Source: GCA-002727735 sp038134525 (GTDB taxonomy: Bacteria > Bacteroidota > Bacteroidia > Flavobacteriales_D > Parvicellaceae). From it: a stretch of DNA of 64,000 nt. Shown piece after piece: positions 44,359 through 52,741 of the stretch; within the stretch, counting starts at the first letter, position 1, and each line of letters opens with the position of its first letter. The stretch spans positions 1 to 64,000 of the forward strand of contig JAYPVI010000009.1 in NCBI GenBank assembly GCA_038134525.1, in the 5' to 3' direction. The position numbers and the translations under genes are program-made. The notes below the pieces were generated by a model that worked only from the letters and a program-made list of their open reading frames with translations, was not told where the DNA came from and ran no database searches.

Positions 44359-44837
44359 TAAAATTTTCATCTCATTCTGGAATTCATACTTTAAAAGTGG
44401 TTCAGGACTTGAAAACCAATATAAACGAAGCTTGGGCATTCTTCTCCAATCCTAATAATTTATCTAAAATTACACCAAAAGAAATGGGATTTAACATCAC
44501 TTCAGAAACACCTGAATATATGTTTGAAGGGCAGATCATTTCCTATAAAGTTTCTCCAATCTTAGGCATAAAATTGAACTGGGTAACAGAAATCACACAT
44601 GTTAAGAATCAACTGTTTTTTGTAGATGAACAGCGATTTGGTCCTTATACCATGTGGCATCACGAACATCATTTTGAAGAAATTGACGGTATGATTAGAA
44701 TGACTGATAAGGTTTCTTTTAAAGTACCATTTGGTTTATTTGGACGCTTATTTGTCCCCATTATTGTTAAACCACAACTCAGAAAAATTTTCAATTACAG
44801 ATTTGAAATTTTAGAAAAAAAATACAACCATGCATAA
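44355..44837 (+). CDS. SRPBCC (START-like) family protein
   Basis: A 160-residue protein of the polyketide cyclase/SRPBCC superfamily, with NINEAWAFFSNPNNLSKITPK at residues about 23-43 and DEQRFGPYTMWHHEHHFEEIDG (about 95-115) the telling regions. The fold binds hydrophobic ligands. Members linked to photolyase genes occur in several bacteria, which I recall only in general. It overlaps folE by 4 bases (ATGA) and the SDR gene by 8. Confidence 0.85.
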   Translation: MIKFSSHSGIHTLKVVQDLKTNINEAWAFFSNPNNLSKITPKEMGFNITSETPEYMFEGQIISYKVSPILGIKLNWVTEITHVKNQLFFVDEQRFGPYTMWHHEHHFEEIDGMIRMTDKVSFKVPFGLFGRLFVPIIVKPQLRKIFNYRFEILEKKYNHA

Positions 44838-45504
44838 TACATTGATTGTAGGAGGAACAAAAGGTATCGGATTAGCCATATCAAATTTATTATCGCAAGA
44901 AAATTGCATCATTTTTAGTAGAAACGATTACAATCTATCTTCTTCAACACATCATCATATAAAAGTAGATGTAGTACAAGACGAGCTTCCTGAGTTAGAA
45001 AATTTGCAAAATATCATATACTGTCCAGGCAGCATAAACCTAAAACCTTTTGGATCTTTAAAAGAAGAAGATTTTATAAATGATTACCAAGTTAATTTCA
45101 TGGGAGCTGTAAAGGTCATCAAAAAATACTTTAAGCAAATCAGCAAAGTTGAGAACGCTAATATTATCTTGTTTAGTACAGTAGCAGTAACACAAGGTAT
45201 GCCTTTTCATGCCTCCATATCATCTGCTAAAGGAGCCATTGAAGGATTAACCAAGACTTTAGCTGGAGAGTTTGCCGGAAAAATCAAAGTGAATTGTGTG
45301 GCGCCAACCCTTACCAATACTCCACTTGCAAGCGGTATATTAAGAAACGAAGAGGCTGTTAAGAGGTCCAACGAGAGACACCCCACTAAAAGAATAAACA
45401 ATGCTGAAGATGTAGCTAAGGCCGCATTATTTTTATTAGGTGATCATAATATGACAGGCCAAATTTTACATGTTGATGGAGGCCTATCTTCACTTAAAAT
45501 TTAA
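44830..45504 (+). CDS. SDR-family protein lacking the catalytic tyrosine
   Basis: A short-chain dehydrogenase-fold protein of 224 residues. The nucleotide-binding loop GGTKGIGLAI (residues 8-17) and Ser116 are present. The YxxxK catalytic pair is not: Lys134 is kept in SSAKG, but the position four before it is Ile130. The NNAG motif is YCPG. Such a protein may bind NAD(P) and a substrate without the usual redox chemistry, or use another residue. It is in the pterin and photolyase operon, upstream of a tiny ORF. Confidence 0.85.
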   Translation: MHNTLIVGGTKGIGLAISNLLSQENCIIFSRNDYNLSSSTHHHIKVDVVQDELPELENLQNIIYCPGSINLKPFGSLKEEDFINDYQVNFMGAVKVIKKYFKQISKVENANIILFSTVAVTQGMPFHASISSAKGAIEGLTKTLAGEFAGKIKVNCVAPTLTNTPLASGILRNEEAVKRSNERHPTKRINNAEDVAKAALFLLGDHNMTGQILHVDGGLSSLKI

Positions 45505-45506
45505 CT

Positions 45507-45587
45507 ATGAATTACATTTTCTTTACATTATTAATAGGATTATTAACGATCGGTTTATGGTTTCTCCCTAAATCACAAAACAATTGA
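45507..45587 (+). CDS. Putative 26-residue single-pass membrane protein
   Basis: ATG at 45507 opens a 26-codon frame (MNYIFFTLLIGLLTIGLWFL plus PKSQNN) ending in TGA at 45585-45587. It begins 2 bases after the SDR stop and ends 1 base before the photolyase ATG. This fills exactly the gap in a tight operon and encodes one hydrophobic helix with a short polar C-terminus. Translation is not proven. A frame this short can also arise by chance. Confidence 0.5.
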   Translation: MNYIFFTLLIGLLTIGLWFLPKSQNN

Positions 45588-45588
45588 T

Positions 45589-46884
45589 ATGCATATTTTT
45601 TGGTTTAGAAGAGACTTAAGATTATTTGACAATACGGCTTTGCATAAAGCTCTTGACGAAAACAAGGGTGTACAACCCATTTTTATATTTGACAAAAACA
45701 TTATTGATGAGCTAGAAAGTAATGATGCCAGAATTAATTTCATCTACACGCATTTATCAAAAATCAACAAAGAGTTAAAAAATTACGACTCGTCTTTAAA
45801 AGTGTATTACGGAAACCCAGTAGATGTATTTAGAGAAATTTGTTTAAAAGTAGATGTTGAAAGTGTTTACACCAACCAGGACTACGAGCCATATGCTATC
45901 AACAGGGATCGTGAAGTAAATGAGGTATTACGGGATTTTGGAGTTCCTTTTTTCACCTTCAAAGATCAAGTCATTTTTGAAAGAAACGAAGTAGTGAAGA
46001 ACGATGGAAAACCCTACACAGTTTTCACTCCCTTCAAAAACCGATGGTTATTACAATTTAACGAAACAGAATGTAAGGTAAACACCGATTCTAACTTCAC
46101 AAATCTTAAAAAATCAAATTATCCATTTCCAAACATGGAAGATCTTGGATTTTCCCCGTCACCCATTCAAGTTCCTGAATTTGATTTGAATAAGGTAATG
46201 GATTATGATAAAACAAGAAATATTCCATCATTAGACAGCACCTCTAAAATTGGCCCACACTTAAGATTTGGCACAGTTAGTATTCGAGAAATTGTTCTCA
46301 AGGTAAAAGACGTGGATTCAACTTATTTAAGTGAGCTCATCTGGAGAGAGTTTTTTATGCAAATTTTATGGCATTTTCCACATGTGGTAACTCAAAACTT
46401 CAGAGCCAAATACAATGGAGTACAATGGAGAAATAATGAAGAAGAGTTCAAAAAGTGGTGTAATGGAGAAACCGGTTATCCATTTGTAGATGCGGGTATG
46501 AGAGAACTCAACAAAACTGGATTCATGCATAACCGCGTACGCATGATTACAGCCAGTTTTCTTTGTAAACACTTGCTCATTGATTGGCGCTGGGGCGAAG
46601 CCTATTTTGCCAAAAAGTTATTAGATTATGAACTGGCTTCTAACAATGGTAATTGGCAGTGGTCAGCAGGAACCGGATGTGATGCAGCACCCTATTTTAG
46701 AGTATTTAATCCTTCAGAACAAATTAAAAAATTTGATAGAGCGCATGATTACATCAACAAGTGGATTGAGAACTTAAATGAACTTACTTATCCTCAACCT
46801 ATGGTGGACCATACATTTGCCAGAAATCGAGCAATTGAAACCTACAAAATAGGTTTAGAAAATAATGTAATGGAAATGGCTTAG
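45589..46884 (+). CDS. phrB: Deoxyribodipyrimidine photolyase / cryptochrome
   Basis: Class I-type photolyase/cryptochrome, 431 residues. The N-terminal domain begins HIFWFRRDLRLFDNTAL, for the antenna cofactor. The FAD-binding C-terminal domain has GPHLRFGTVSIRE, LIWREFFMQIL, WCNGETGYPFVDAGMREL, HNRVRMITASFL and NNGNWQWSAGTGCDAAPYFR. The linked PTPS and folE genes can supply a pterin/folate antenna cofactor. It repairs UV-damaged DNA in light, but a cryptochrome (signalling) role is possible. Confidence 0.94.
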   Translation: MHIFWFRRDLRLFDNTALHKALDENKGVQPIFIFDKNIIDELESNDARINFIYTHLSKINKELKNYDSSLKVYYGNPVDVFREICLKVDVESVYTNQDYEPYAINRDREVNEVLRDFGVPFFTFKDQVIFERNEVVKNDGKPYTVFTPFKNRWLLQFNETECKVNTDSNFTNLKKSNYPFPNMEDLGFSPSPIQVPEFDLNKVMDYDKTRNIPSLDSTSKIGPHLRFGTVSIREIVLKVKDVDSTYLSELIWREFFMQILWHFPHVVTQNFRAKYNGVQWRNNEEEFKKWCNGETGYPFVDAGMRELNKTGFMHNRVRMITASFLCKHLLIDWRWGEAYFAKKLLDYELASNNGNWQWSAGTGCDAAPYFRVFNPSEQIKKFDRAHDYINKWIENLNELTYPQPMVDHTFARNRAIETYKIGLENNVMEMA

Positions 46885-46944
46885 TGCCAATATCTCATTT
46901 TACCATAAATAAAAAGTTGTAGTTTAGTCCAATAACTTCACCCC

Positions 46945-47751
46945 ATGAGAATTCCATTTGTTGACCGCAATACAGCTACTAATCAACTTATCCAGTTTTC
47001 TATTTTATTTTATTGGTCTATATTTTGGTTTTTCAACATCGTAGATAAAGTAATTGGGGGAAGTATGTTTCTTTGGGTTGGTAGAGATCGTTTTGCCCAG
47101 TTTCAAAAGTTTTTTGCCTCTGCTGGTTTGGAATCACCTTGGATAGCTAACTTGGCTTTAATAGTTGCTGCAGGACTAGAAGTATTTGCTTTTGTATTTT
47201 TACTAGGAGCGCTAATCTATTATGTAAAGAAAAAAACAAAATCTGCCAGAAGTTGGTTTTTTATAGGAGTCATATTTACCCTTATAACATTTACTATTTT
47301 TTCTATTGGTGATCACATTTTTGGAGATCGTTTTGAATTGCTGGAACATACTTTATTCTGGTTTCTCACCTTATTTTCTTGGGTAGTTTTTGTTCGACTT
47401 TACCAAAAACCTGAAAATGAAAACCTTTCTTTAAATAAAAAACAAATCTTGTTGTCCGGATTGTTATCCATTTTTCTAATTGTAGTTACTAGCTCGTCTA
47501 TTTTAAGCTATAATAAAAATTACTTCTATCGAAGAACAGATGCTTTAGATAGTGAAAAAGTGAGTGAAAATATATTTAAGGTTACTTTCCCCTTTCTTGG
47601 AGGAAGTACTGTATTTGAAAAAACCATTGAGCGATTTAATTCCGCATATCCTGATAAAAAAATTAATCATATTTATACCGTACCAAAACCACTTAGACTA
47701 AAGAAGGCTGATGCCCTTATTTTTTACATCATAACAGAAGATAAAAGATGA
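46945..47751 (+). CDS. Membrane protein, first of a tandem paralogous pair
   Basis: The 268-residue protein has five hydrophobic segments in its first 195 residues and then a soluble C-terminal domain (about 205-268). It contains LWVGRDRF, IGDHIFGDRFELLEH, FKVTFPFLGGSTVFEKTI and INHIYTVP, which recur in the next gene. The topology resembles DoxX-type membrane proteins, but I do not recognise a family. The stop overlaps the next ATG by 4 bases (ATGA). It lies 60 bases after the photolyase gene. Confidence 0.7.
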   Translation: MRIPFVDRNTATNQLIQFSILFYWSIFWFFNIVDKVIGGSMFLWVGRDRFAQFQKFFASAGLESPWIANLALIVAAGLEVFAFVFLLGALIYYVKKKTKSARSWFFIGVIFTLITFTIFSIGDHIFGDRFELLEHTLFWFLTLFSWVVFVRLYQKPENENLSLNKKQILLSGLLSIFLIVVTSSSILSYNKNYFYRRTDALDSEKVSENIFKVTFPFLGGSTVFEKTIERFNSAYPDKKINHIYTVPKPLRLKKADALIFYIITEDKR

Positions 47752-48521
47752 AAGAAAAGAACATATTAAAATTTATGGTGCTTTTTTTCTGGACCTTTTT
47801 TTGGGCATTAAGTGTGTTAGATAAAATTATTCCAGATGTAAACTACTTGTGGGTGGGAAAAGATTTTTTTGCTCTTTTCGTTAAATTTTTTGGATCATTG
47901 GGCTTAAAAAATCCTATCTTCCCTACACTGGCATTAGCCTTTGTTTCGTCTCTTGAAGCATTGAATTTTATTTTTTACTTACTAGCTTTAATTCAATTTA
48001 GTAAACGAAAAACAGAGCTGGCTCAAAAGTGGTTTTTCCGAGGTATATTAACTTCTGTTACCTTATTTGGCTTATTCTCCATAGCCGATCAAGTATTTGG
48101 AGACCGGTTCCAACTCTTAGAACACGGATTGTTCTGGTTAATACTAATTGCCTCTTGGATCCTATATAAATATTTAAGTGAAAGCGATTTAGCCATTTTA
48201 TCTGTAAAAAACAAAGAAGTTAAAGTGGCTATTCTGATAAGTATTGTTCTAACTTCTGTTGCCTCTTTTTCTATTATTGATTTTTCGCAAAACACATTTT
48301 CAAATACGGATAGTCCTGTAGAAGGGGTTGAAGTGGTAAAAGATGTATACAAGTTTGATTTTCCTTTCTTAGCAGACAAACGAGTATGGGAAAAAACCAT
48401 CAACCAATTCAAAATAGATTATCCTGAACTGAAAATAAATTACATCTACACCGGACCTTCTGAACTGAACTCAAAGAAAAAAACTCACCTATTACTTTAT
48501 GTTTTTACAGAAAAAATGTAG
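47748..48521 (+). CDS. Membrane protein, second of the tandem paralogous pair
   Basis: This 257-residue paralogue of the preceding gene repeats its landmarks: LWVGKDFFALFVKFFGSLGL, IADQVFGDRFQLLEHGLFW, YKFDFPFLADKRVWEKTI and INYIYTGP. It likely arose by tandem duplication and may form a heterodimer with its neighbour. Five membrane segments and a C-terminal soluble domain are predicted. It ends 2 bases before the convergent phosphatase gene. Confidence 0.7.
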   Translation: MKEKNILKFMVLFFWTFFWALSVLDKIIPDVNYLWVGKDFFALFVKFFGSLGLKNPIFPTLALAFVSSLEALNFIFYLLALIQFSKRKTELAQKWFFRGILTSVTLFGLFSIADQVFGDRFQLLEHGLFWLILIASWILYKYLSESDLAILSVKNKEVKVAILISIVLTSVASFSIIDFSQNTFSNTDSPVEGVEVVKDVYKFDFPFLADKRVWEKTINQFKIDYPELKINYIYTGPSELNSKKKTHLLLYVFTEKM

Positions 48522-48523
48522 GG

Positions 48524-50704
48524 TTACACTTCTACCCCCATAACACAAATGTCATCAATTTGATCTTGATGATCTCCCATCCAGTCTTCTAAAGTTTTTA
48601 TTAAAATCATTTCTTGTTTTGAAATGGGTTTTTTCGAAGCTTCTATAATCATTTCACAAAATCTTTTTTTAAGAAACTTTTTTCCGTTTGGACCACCAAA
48701 TTGGTCATGAAAACCATCTGACGATATGTAAATCATATCTCCTTTTTCTAACTTTAAAGTATGGTTGGTGAAAGGTGTCATTTTTCCAGCAAACACACCA
48801 ATAGGTTGATTGTCAGGTTTATATTCTTTCAGCACTCCTTTACTAACATGAAACATGGGATTAAATGCCCCAGCATATTCTAATTCGAGGGTTTTCAAAT
48901 TTAATTTACAGATTGCCATATCCATACCTTCTTTTGAATCTTCTTTATTTTTATCTTGATTTAATGATTTTATGAGTAGTTCTCTAAGCTTATCTAATAT
49001 TAACGAGGGTTTTTCTAATTTTCCTTCAATTATAACTTCATTTAATAACGAATTACCTATCATACTCATAAAGGCTCCAGGAACACCATGTCCAGTACAA
49101 TCTGCGACAGTAAAATAAACGGTTTCATTCAAGGTTTTATGAACCCAATAAAAATCTCCAGAAACAACATCTTTTGGACGAAATAGAATAAAGCTGTTTT
49201 TTAAAATATCTTTCATATAGACGGTTGAAGTCATTAAAGCATCTTGGATACGTTTAGCATAATTAATGCTATCAGTTACATCTTTATGGCTTTGATTTAA
49301 CTTCTCATGTTGTTCCTCAATGATAATTTTTTGTTCTTTAATTACATTAAGCCTTCCCCAAATCGCATATAGAAAAACAGCTACCGATATAACACCAAGA
49401 ATTAAAAATAATATTATGATCCTCTGTTTGGATTTTTCATTTTCATCAATGATATGCTGAGCTTTCATAAGGGCCTGTTGTTTAATTAGGTTAACACTAT
49501 CTAGTTGATGTTTAGTTTCAAGATTGAATTTTTGTTCATTGATGATGTTATTGTGTTTGTAAGTATCAATTTCTAAAGACACAAGTAAAATTTCATATTG
49601 GTAAGCATTTTTAAAATCTCCAATTGCAGCATAGGATTTTGCTAATATTTGTAAGCTAGTTTTCTTTAGATTAGAATTTGGATTACTTTGAAATACAATT
49701 AATGCAAAATCAATGGCTTTTTTATATTTTTTTAACTTAAAAAACACTTCTGAATACACGTGATCGACCGAAGAAACACCTATTTTATCATTAATATTTA
49801 CATAAATATCTCTACTTAATTTTAGGTATTTAAATACACTATCAATCGAGTTTTCAACACTAAAAAATTGTGCTCTTGAATAGTAGGAATCCGCAATCCA
49901 TTTTTTTCTATTGTAACGTTTATTAATTTTAATTGAAATAGTGTTGTAATATAACGCTGAATCTATCATTCCTAATACACCGTAAACATTGGCCAAGTCT
50001 GTAAATACATAAGGAATACTATCATATTTTAAAGAGGCTAAATACAATACTTTTTTATATAAGGTATCAAGTGTTGTATGACCTTTACCTGATAAAGAAA
50101 CGGCTAATCCTTTACGATCATTTAAAGCTAATCTGATATTATATGCACTATCATGATATTTATATGCATAATCTCTAAATCCTTTCATAAAATTTGTACC
50201 AGCAAGATTATTGAAAGCAAGCGCCTTATATGTTTCAATATCAAATTCTCGAGCTTTAAGAAGTAGCAAATCGTAATAAACTAAAGCAGAATCCAATTCT
50301 CCCTGATCTTGAAAAAAATTTCCTAGAGCATTAATAATCCTGAGATATTGAATTGTATCGTTTTTCTCAATCGAATTTCTTACAATTCTGTAATTCATAA
50401 AAGCAGAATCCAATTCTCCTTTATATTGTTGTATCACGGCTTTATTAAATAGAGCTAGTGTCTTATACTTACTATTTTTTAAGGCCTCAGCAAATTCCAT
50501 TTGAATTTTACAGTATTTTTCTGAAAGAAAAAGGTTTTTCGAGGTTGTAATAGATACATATCTATTTAAAGCCTTATACCTTTTATCTAACGAGTTTGTG
50601 GAATCTTTGTAAATGATTAGTAACGAGTCATCTATGGAAGCAAAAGTGCTTACGGATAGGAAATAAAAAAATAAAGAGAAAACGAAATACCTTGCTAAAA
50701 ACAA
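48524..50704 (-). CDS. TPR-containing SpoIIE-family serine phosphatase
   Basis: The 726-residue protein has a signal or anchor segment (residues about 5-24), TPR repeats (about 60-400), a transmembrane helix (about 430-452), a coiled coil (455-485) and a C-terminal PP2C/SpoIIE phosphatase (about 500-726). The phosphatase shows VSGDFYWVHK, FTVADCTGHGVPGAFMS, YISSDGFHDQFGG and DDICVMGV, the metal-binding aspartates. It probably senses an extracytoplasmic signal and dephosphorylates a cytoplasmic protein. The start is a TTG at 50704, as no ATG is available nearby. Confidence 0.9.
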   Translation of the reverse strand: MFLARYFVFSLFFYFLSVSTFASIDDSLLIIYKDSTNSLDKRYKALNRYVSITTSKNLFLSEKYCKIQMEFAEALKNSKYKTLALFNKAVIQQYKGELDSAFMNYRIVRNSIEKNDTIQYLRIINALGNFFQDQGELDSALVYYDLLLLKAREFDIETYKALAFNNLAGTNFMKGFRDYAYKYHDSAYNIRLALNDRKGLAVSLSGKGHTTLDTLYKKVLYLASLKYDSIPYVFTDLANVYGVLGMIDSALYYNTISIKINKRYNRKKWIADSYYSRAQFFSVENSIDSVFKYLKLSRDIYVNINDKIGVSSVDHVYSEVFFKLKKYKKAIDFALIVFQSNPNSNLKKTSLQILAKSYAAIGDFKNAYQYEILLVSLEIDTYKHNNIINEQKFNLETKHQLDSVNLIKQQALMKAQHIIDENEKSKQRIIILFLILGVISVAVFLYAIWGRLNVIKEQKIIIEEQHEKLNQSHKDVTDSINYAKRIQDALMTSTVYMKDILKNSFILFRPKDVVSGDFYWVHKTLNETVYFTVADCTGHGVPGAFMSMIGNSLLNEVIIEGKLEKPSLILDKLRELLIKSLNQDKNKEDSKEGMDMAICKLNLKTLELEYAGAFNPMFHVSKGVLKEYKPDNQPIGVFAGKMTPFTNHTLKLEKGDMIYISSDGFHDQFGGPNGKKFLKKRFCEMIIEASKKPISKQEMILIKTLEDWMGDHQDQIDDICVMGVEV

Positions 50705-50745
50705 AACTAAATTTTAACTAAAAATAGAAAGATTATTTAAATAAA

Positions 50746-52713
50746 TTACTGATTTTTCATGTGCTCCATAATTATGACCATAGCTAGGGTATCGAGTTCG
50801 CAATATTTAAGCAGAGCTTCTTTAATTTGATCTCTTTCCTCATTGGTCATATCGGTATACTGGATTTTACCATAAGCCGTTAGTGCGGCTCCACCGTCAT
50901 TTAAATCTTCAATATCAGAAAGGTATTGCTGAATTTCTTCTTGATTAGCTCCTTCATATACTTTGGGTAACAAATCATAGGGGCTGATCAATTCTCCAGA
51001 TTTATCACGCTGCAACCAACGGTGTGATTTTGGGAAATTTTTACTACTTAGACCAATGTATTCTATGTCTTTACTGTATTTAGCTTGAATGAAAGTACTG
51101 GTTGATAAAATAGCAGGTAACACCTTTTTAATGGAATTGGAACCTTGAGTTAATGGATGATAAAAATAATCTTTGATGACTTCGCATAAATCTACCATAT
51201 TTCGTTTTGGAACAGGCCATGGATTAGCGGTATGCTTAGTAGCTTGACTGATGGATTCAATAAATTGGATCAACTCATCTTTAAAAACGTATTGGCTGGC
51301 CAGCAACTGCTTTCTTATGGCATTTAAGATGGTGTTTTCATGGGTAGAATATCTAAAAATAGTTCCCTCATCATGAACCAAGGCATCGTGGAGGTATTGC
51401 ATAAATTCAAAATTGGGAAAATCACCTGGTTTGACGTTTACATATTCATTGGCATGTTCTACCCTACCGTTTTCATGCATGATGTGGTGCGAAAACTGGA
51501 AAGCCACTTGCTCATAAGGCGTTCTTCCTTTATGAAATGGCAAGGGAACTATGGATGTTTCAAAATCAATAAAATGATAAGGATAGTTCCAATTTTTAGA
51601 TGCTTCTTCAAAACCCGTTTTATCAAAATATGGAGAAGTATCTTTATCTCTCTCCTTTTCAATTTGTATCCATTGTCGCTCTGTTCTAGATAAACCATCT
51701 AGTTGTGGTTTTAATTTAATGTCATCTTCAACCAAATCTTCTTTAAAGATTTTCCCTTGCTCAAATAAAGATTTTCCTCTTAAATCCCACACATTAAAAA
51801 TGTTGGGTTTATTGAACTCTATATTGGTCCAATTGTGCTGTTTTTGGAAACAATATTCAAAACCGGATAGCTGATGATGTGTAGACTGTTTGTCGAGTTT
51901 AAACTCACAATTTTTACAAGCAGTGAAAGCGGTTTCCCAATTGGGATAGGTATTGTTTAACCTCACCTCCTTTAGTAACTCTATAGCTTCCTCAAAACCA
52001 AGATGGTCGTAATATTTAAATTCATCTGTTATTATTTTATCTACTATGTGAGAAAGATTGATCGATTTCATCAAATTATCACCTAGTTGTGATCTATCAT
52101 CCACCAATCGATCAATTCCTGTTCTTTTGTTCTTATTCTTTTGGACCCTAAACATTTGATTTAACCCATCAATAGTAGCTGACTTGGTTTTGTCAACTAA
52201 ATACAAATAAGGTATCACTTTCAGTGTTGGATAGCAATTTTGAACTACATAGGTTTGGAATGCCAGGTCAAAAAGGTAGGGCTTCCAAGAAGATTCAATT
52301 AGTCCAGTTTTAGTTATAAAAGTATATAAGTCGTTTGGATTAAAAGACTTGGCTTTAACTTCAATGAGGTGAATCTCATTTCCTTTTTTTTTTATTATGT
52401 CCGTTCGAACAAATAAATGATCATACAGAAAACCTGCTTCGTAAATAACCACCTCATCTTGACCCAATAGCTTTTTTGTTTCCTCATGAAAAAAAGGATA
52501 GTTTTCGTCCTTATAGGGAGCGTCAATTAATCTGCCGTTGGGAAATTGCAGTCGAGCATACTCCTCCACTTGAAAACCACCACTAGCTAACGCCTCCAAA
52601 AATGGATCTTCTTTTTTTTGATTGTAGAAAATGTCTGGATTGTTAGAAAAATACACCTTGTTGGGGCACTCTAATCCAAGTTTAAATCGTGATTTAGATA
52701 GGGCTTTCAGAAT
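50746..52713 (-). CDS. DUF2779-domain nuclease-like protein, probably with a non-canonical start codon
   Basis: The protein contains LIEVKAKSFNPNDL (a PD-(D/E)XK-type Cas4/RecB-like nuclease signature), four cysteines (CKNCEFKL and nearby) and YHFIDFETSIVPL with RNase H/exonuclease character, the DUF2779 region. The first standard start codon is GTG at 52656, but conserved sequence LSKSRFKLGLECPNK lies just upstream in the same frame. That stretch has no ATG, GTG or TTG, so translation probably begins at the ATT at 52713 or CTG at 52710. The coordinates use ATT. Function is unknown. Confidence 0.72.
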   Translation of the reverse strand: MLKALSKSRFKLGLECPNKVYFSNNPDIFYNQKKEDPFLEALASGGFQVEEYARLQFPNGRLIDAPYKDENYPFFHEETKKLLGQDEVVIYEAGFLYDHLFVRTDIIKKKGNEIHLIEVKAKSFNPNDLYTFITKTGLIESSWKPYLFDLAFQTYVVQNCYPTLKVIPYLYLVDKTKSATIDGLNQMFRVQKNKNKRTGIDRLVDDRSQLGDNLMKSINLSHIVDKIITDEFKYYDHLGFEEAIELLKEVRLNNTYPNWETAFTACKNCEFKLDKQSTHHQLSGFEYCFQKQHNWTNIEFNKPNIFNVWDLRGKSLFEQGKIFKEDLVEDDIKLKPQLDGLSRTERQWIQIEKERDKDTSPYFDKTGFEEASKNWNYPYHFIDFETSIVPLPFHKGRTPYEQVAFQFSHHIMHENGRVEHANEYVNVKPGDFPNFEFMQYLHDALVHDEGTIFRYSTHENTILNAIRKQLLASQYVFKDELIQFIESISQATKHTANPWPVPKRNMVDLCEVIKDYFYHPLTQGSNSIKKVLPAILSTSTFIQAKYSKDIEYIGLSSKNFPKSHRWLQRDKSGELISPYDLLPKVYEGANQEEIQQYLSDIEDLNDGGAALTAYGKIQYTDMTNEERDQIKEALLKYCELDTLAMVIIMEHMKNQ

Positions 52714-52741
52714 GTGTTTTTTTCTAAAATAATTATAATTT

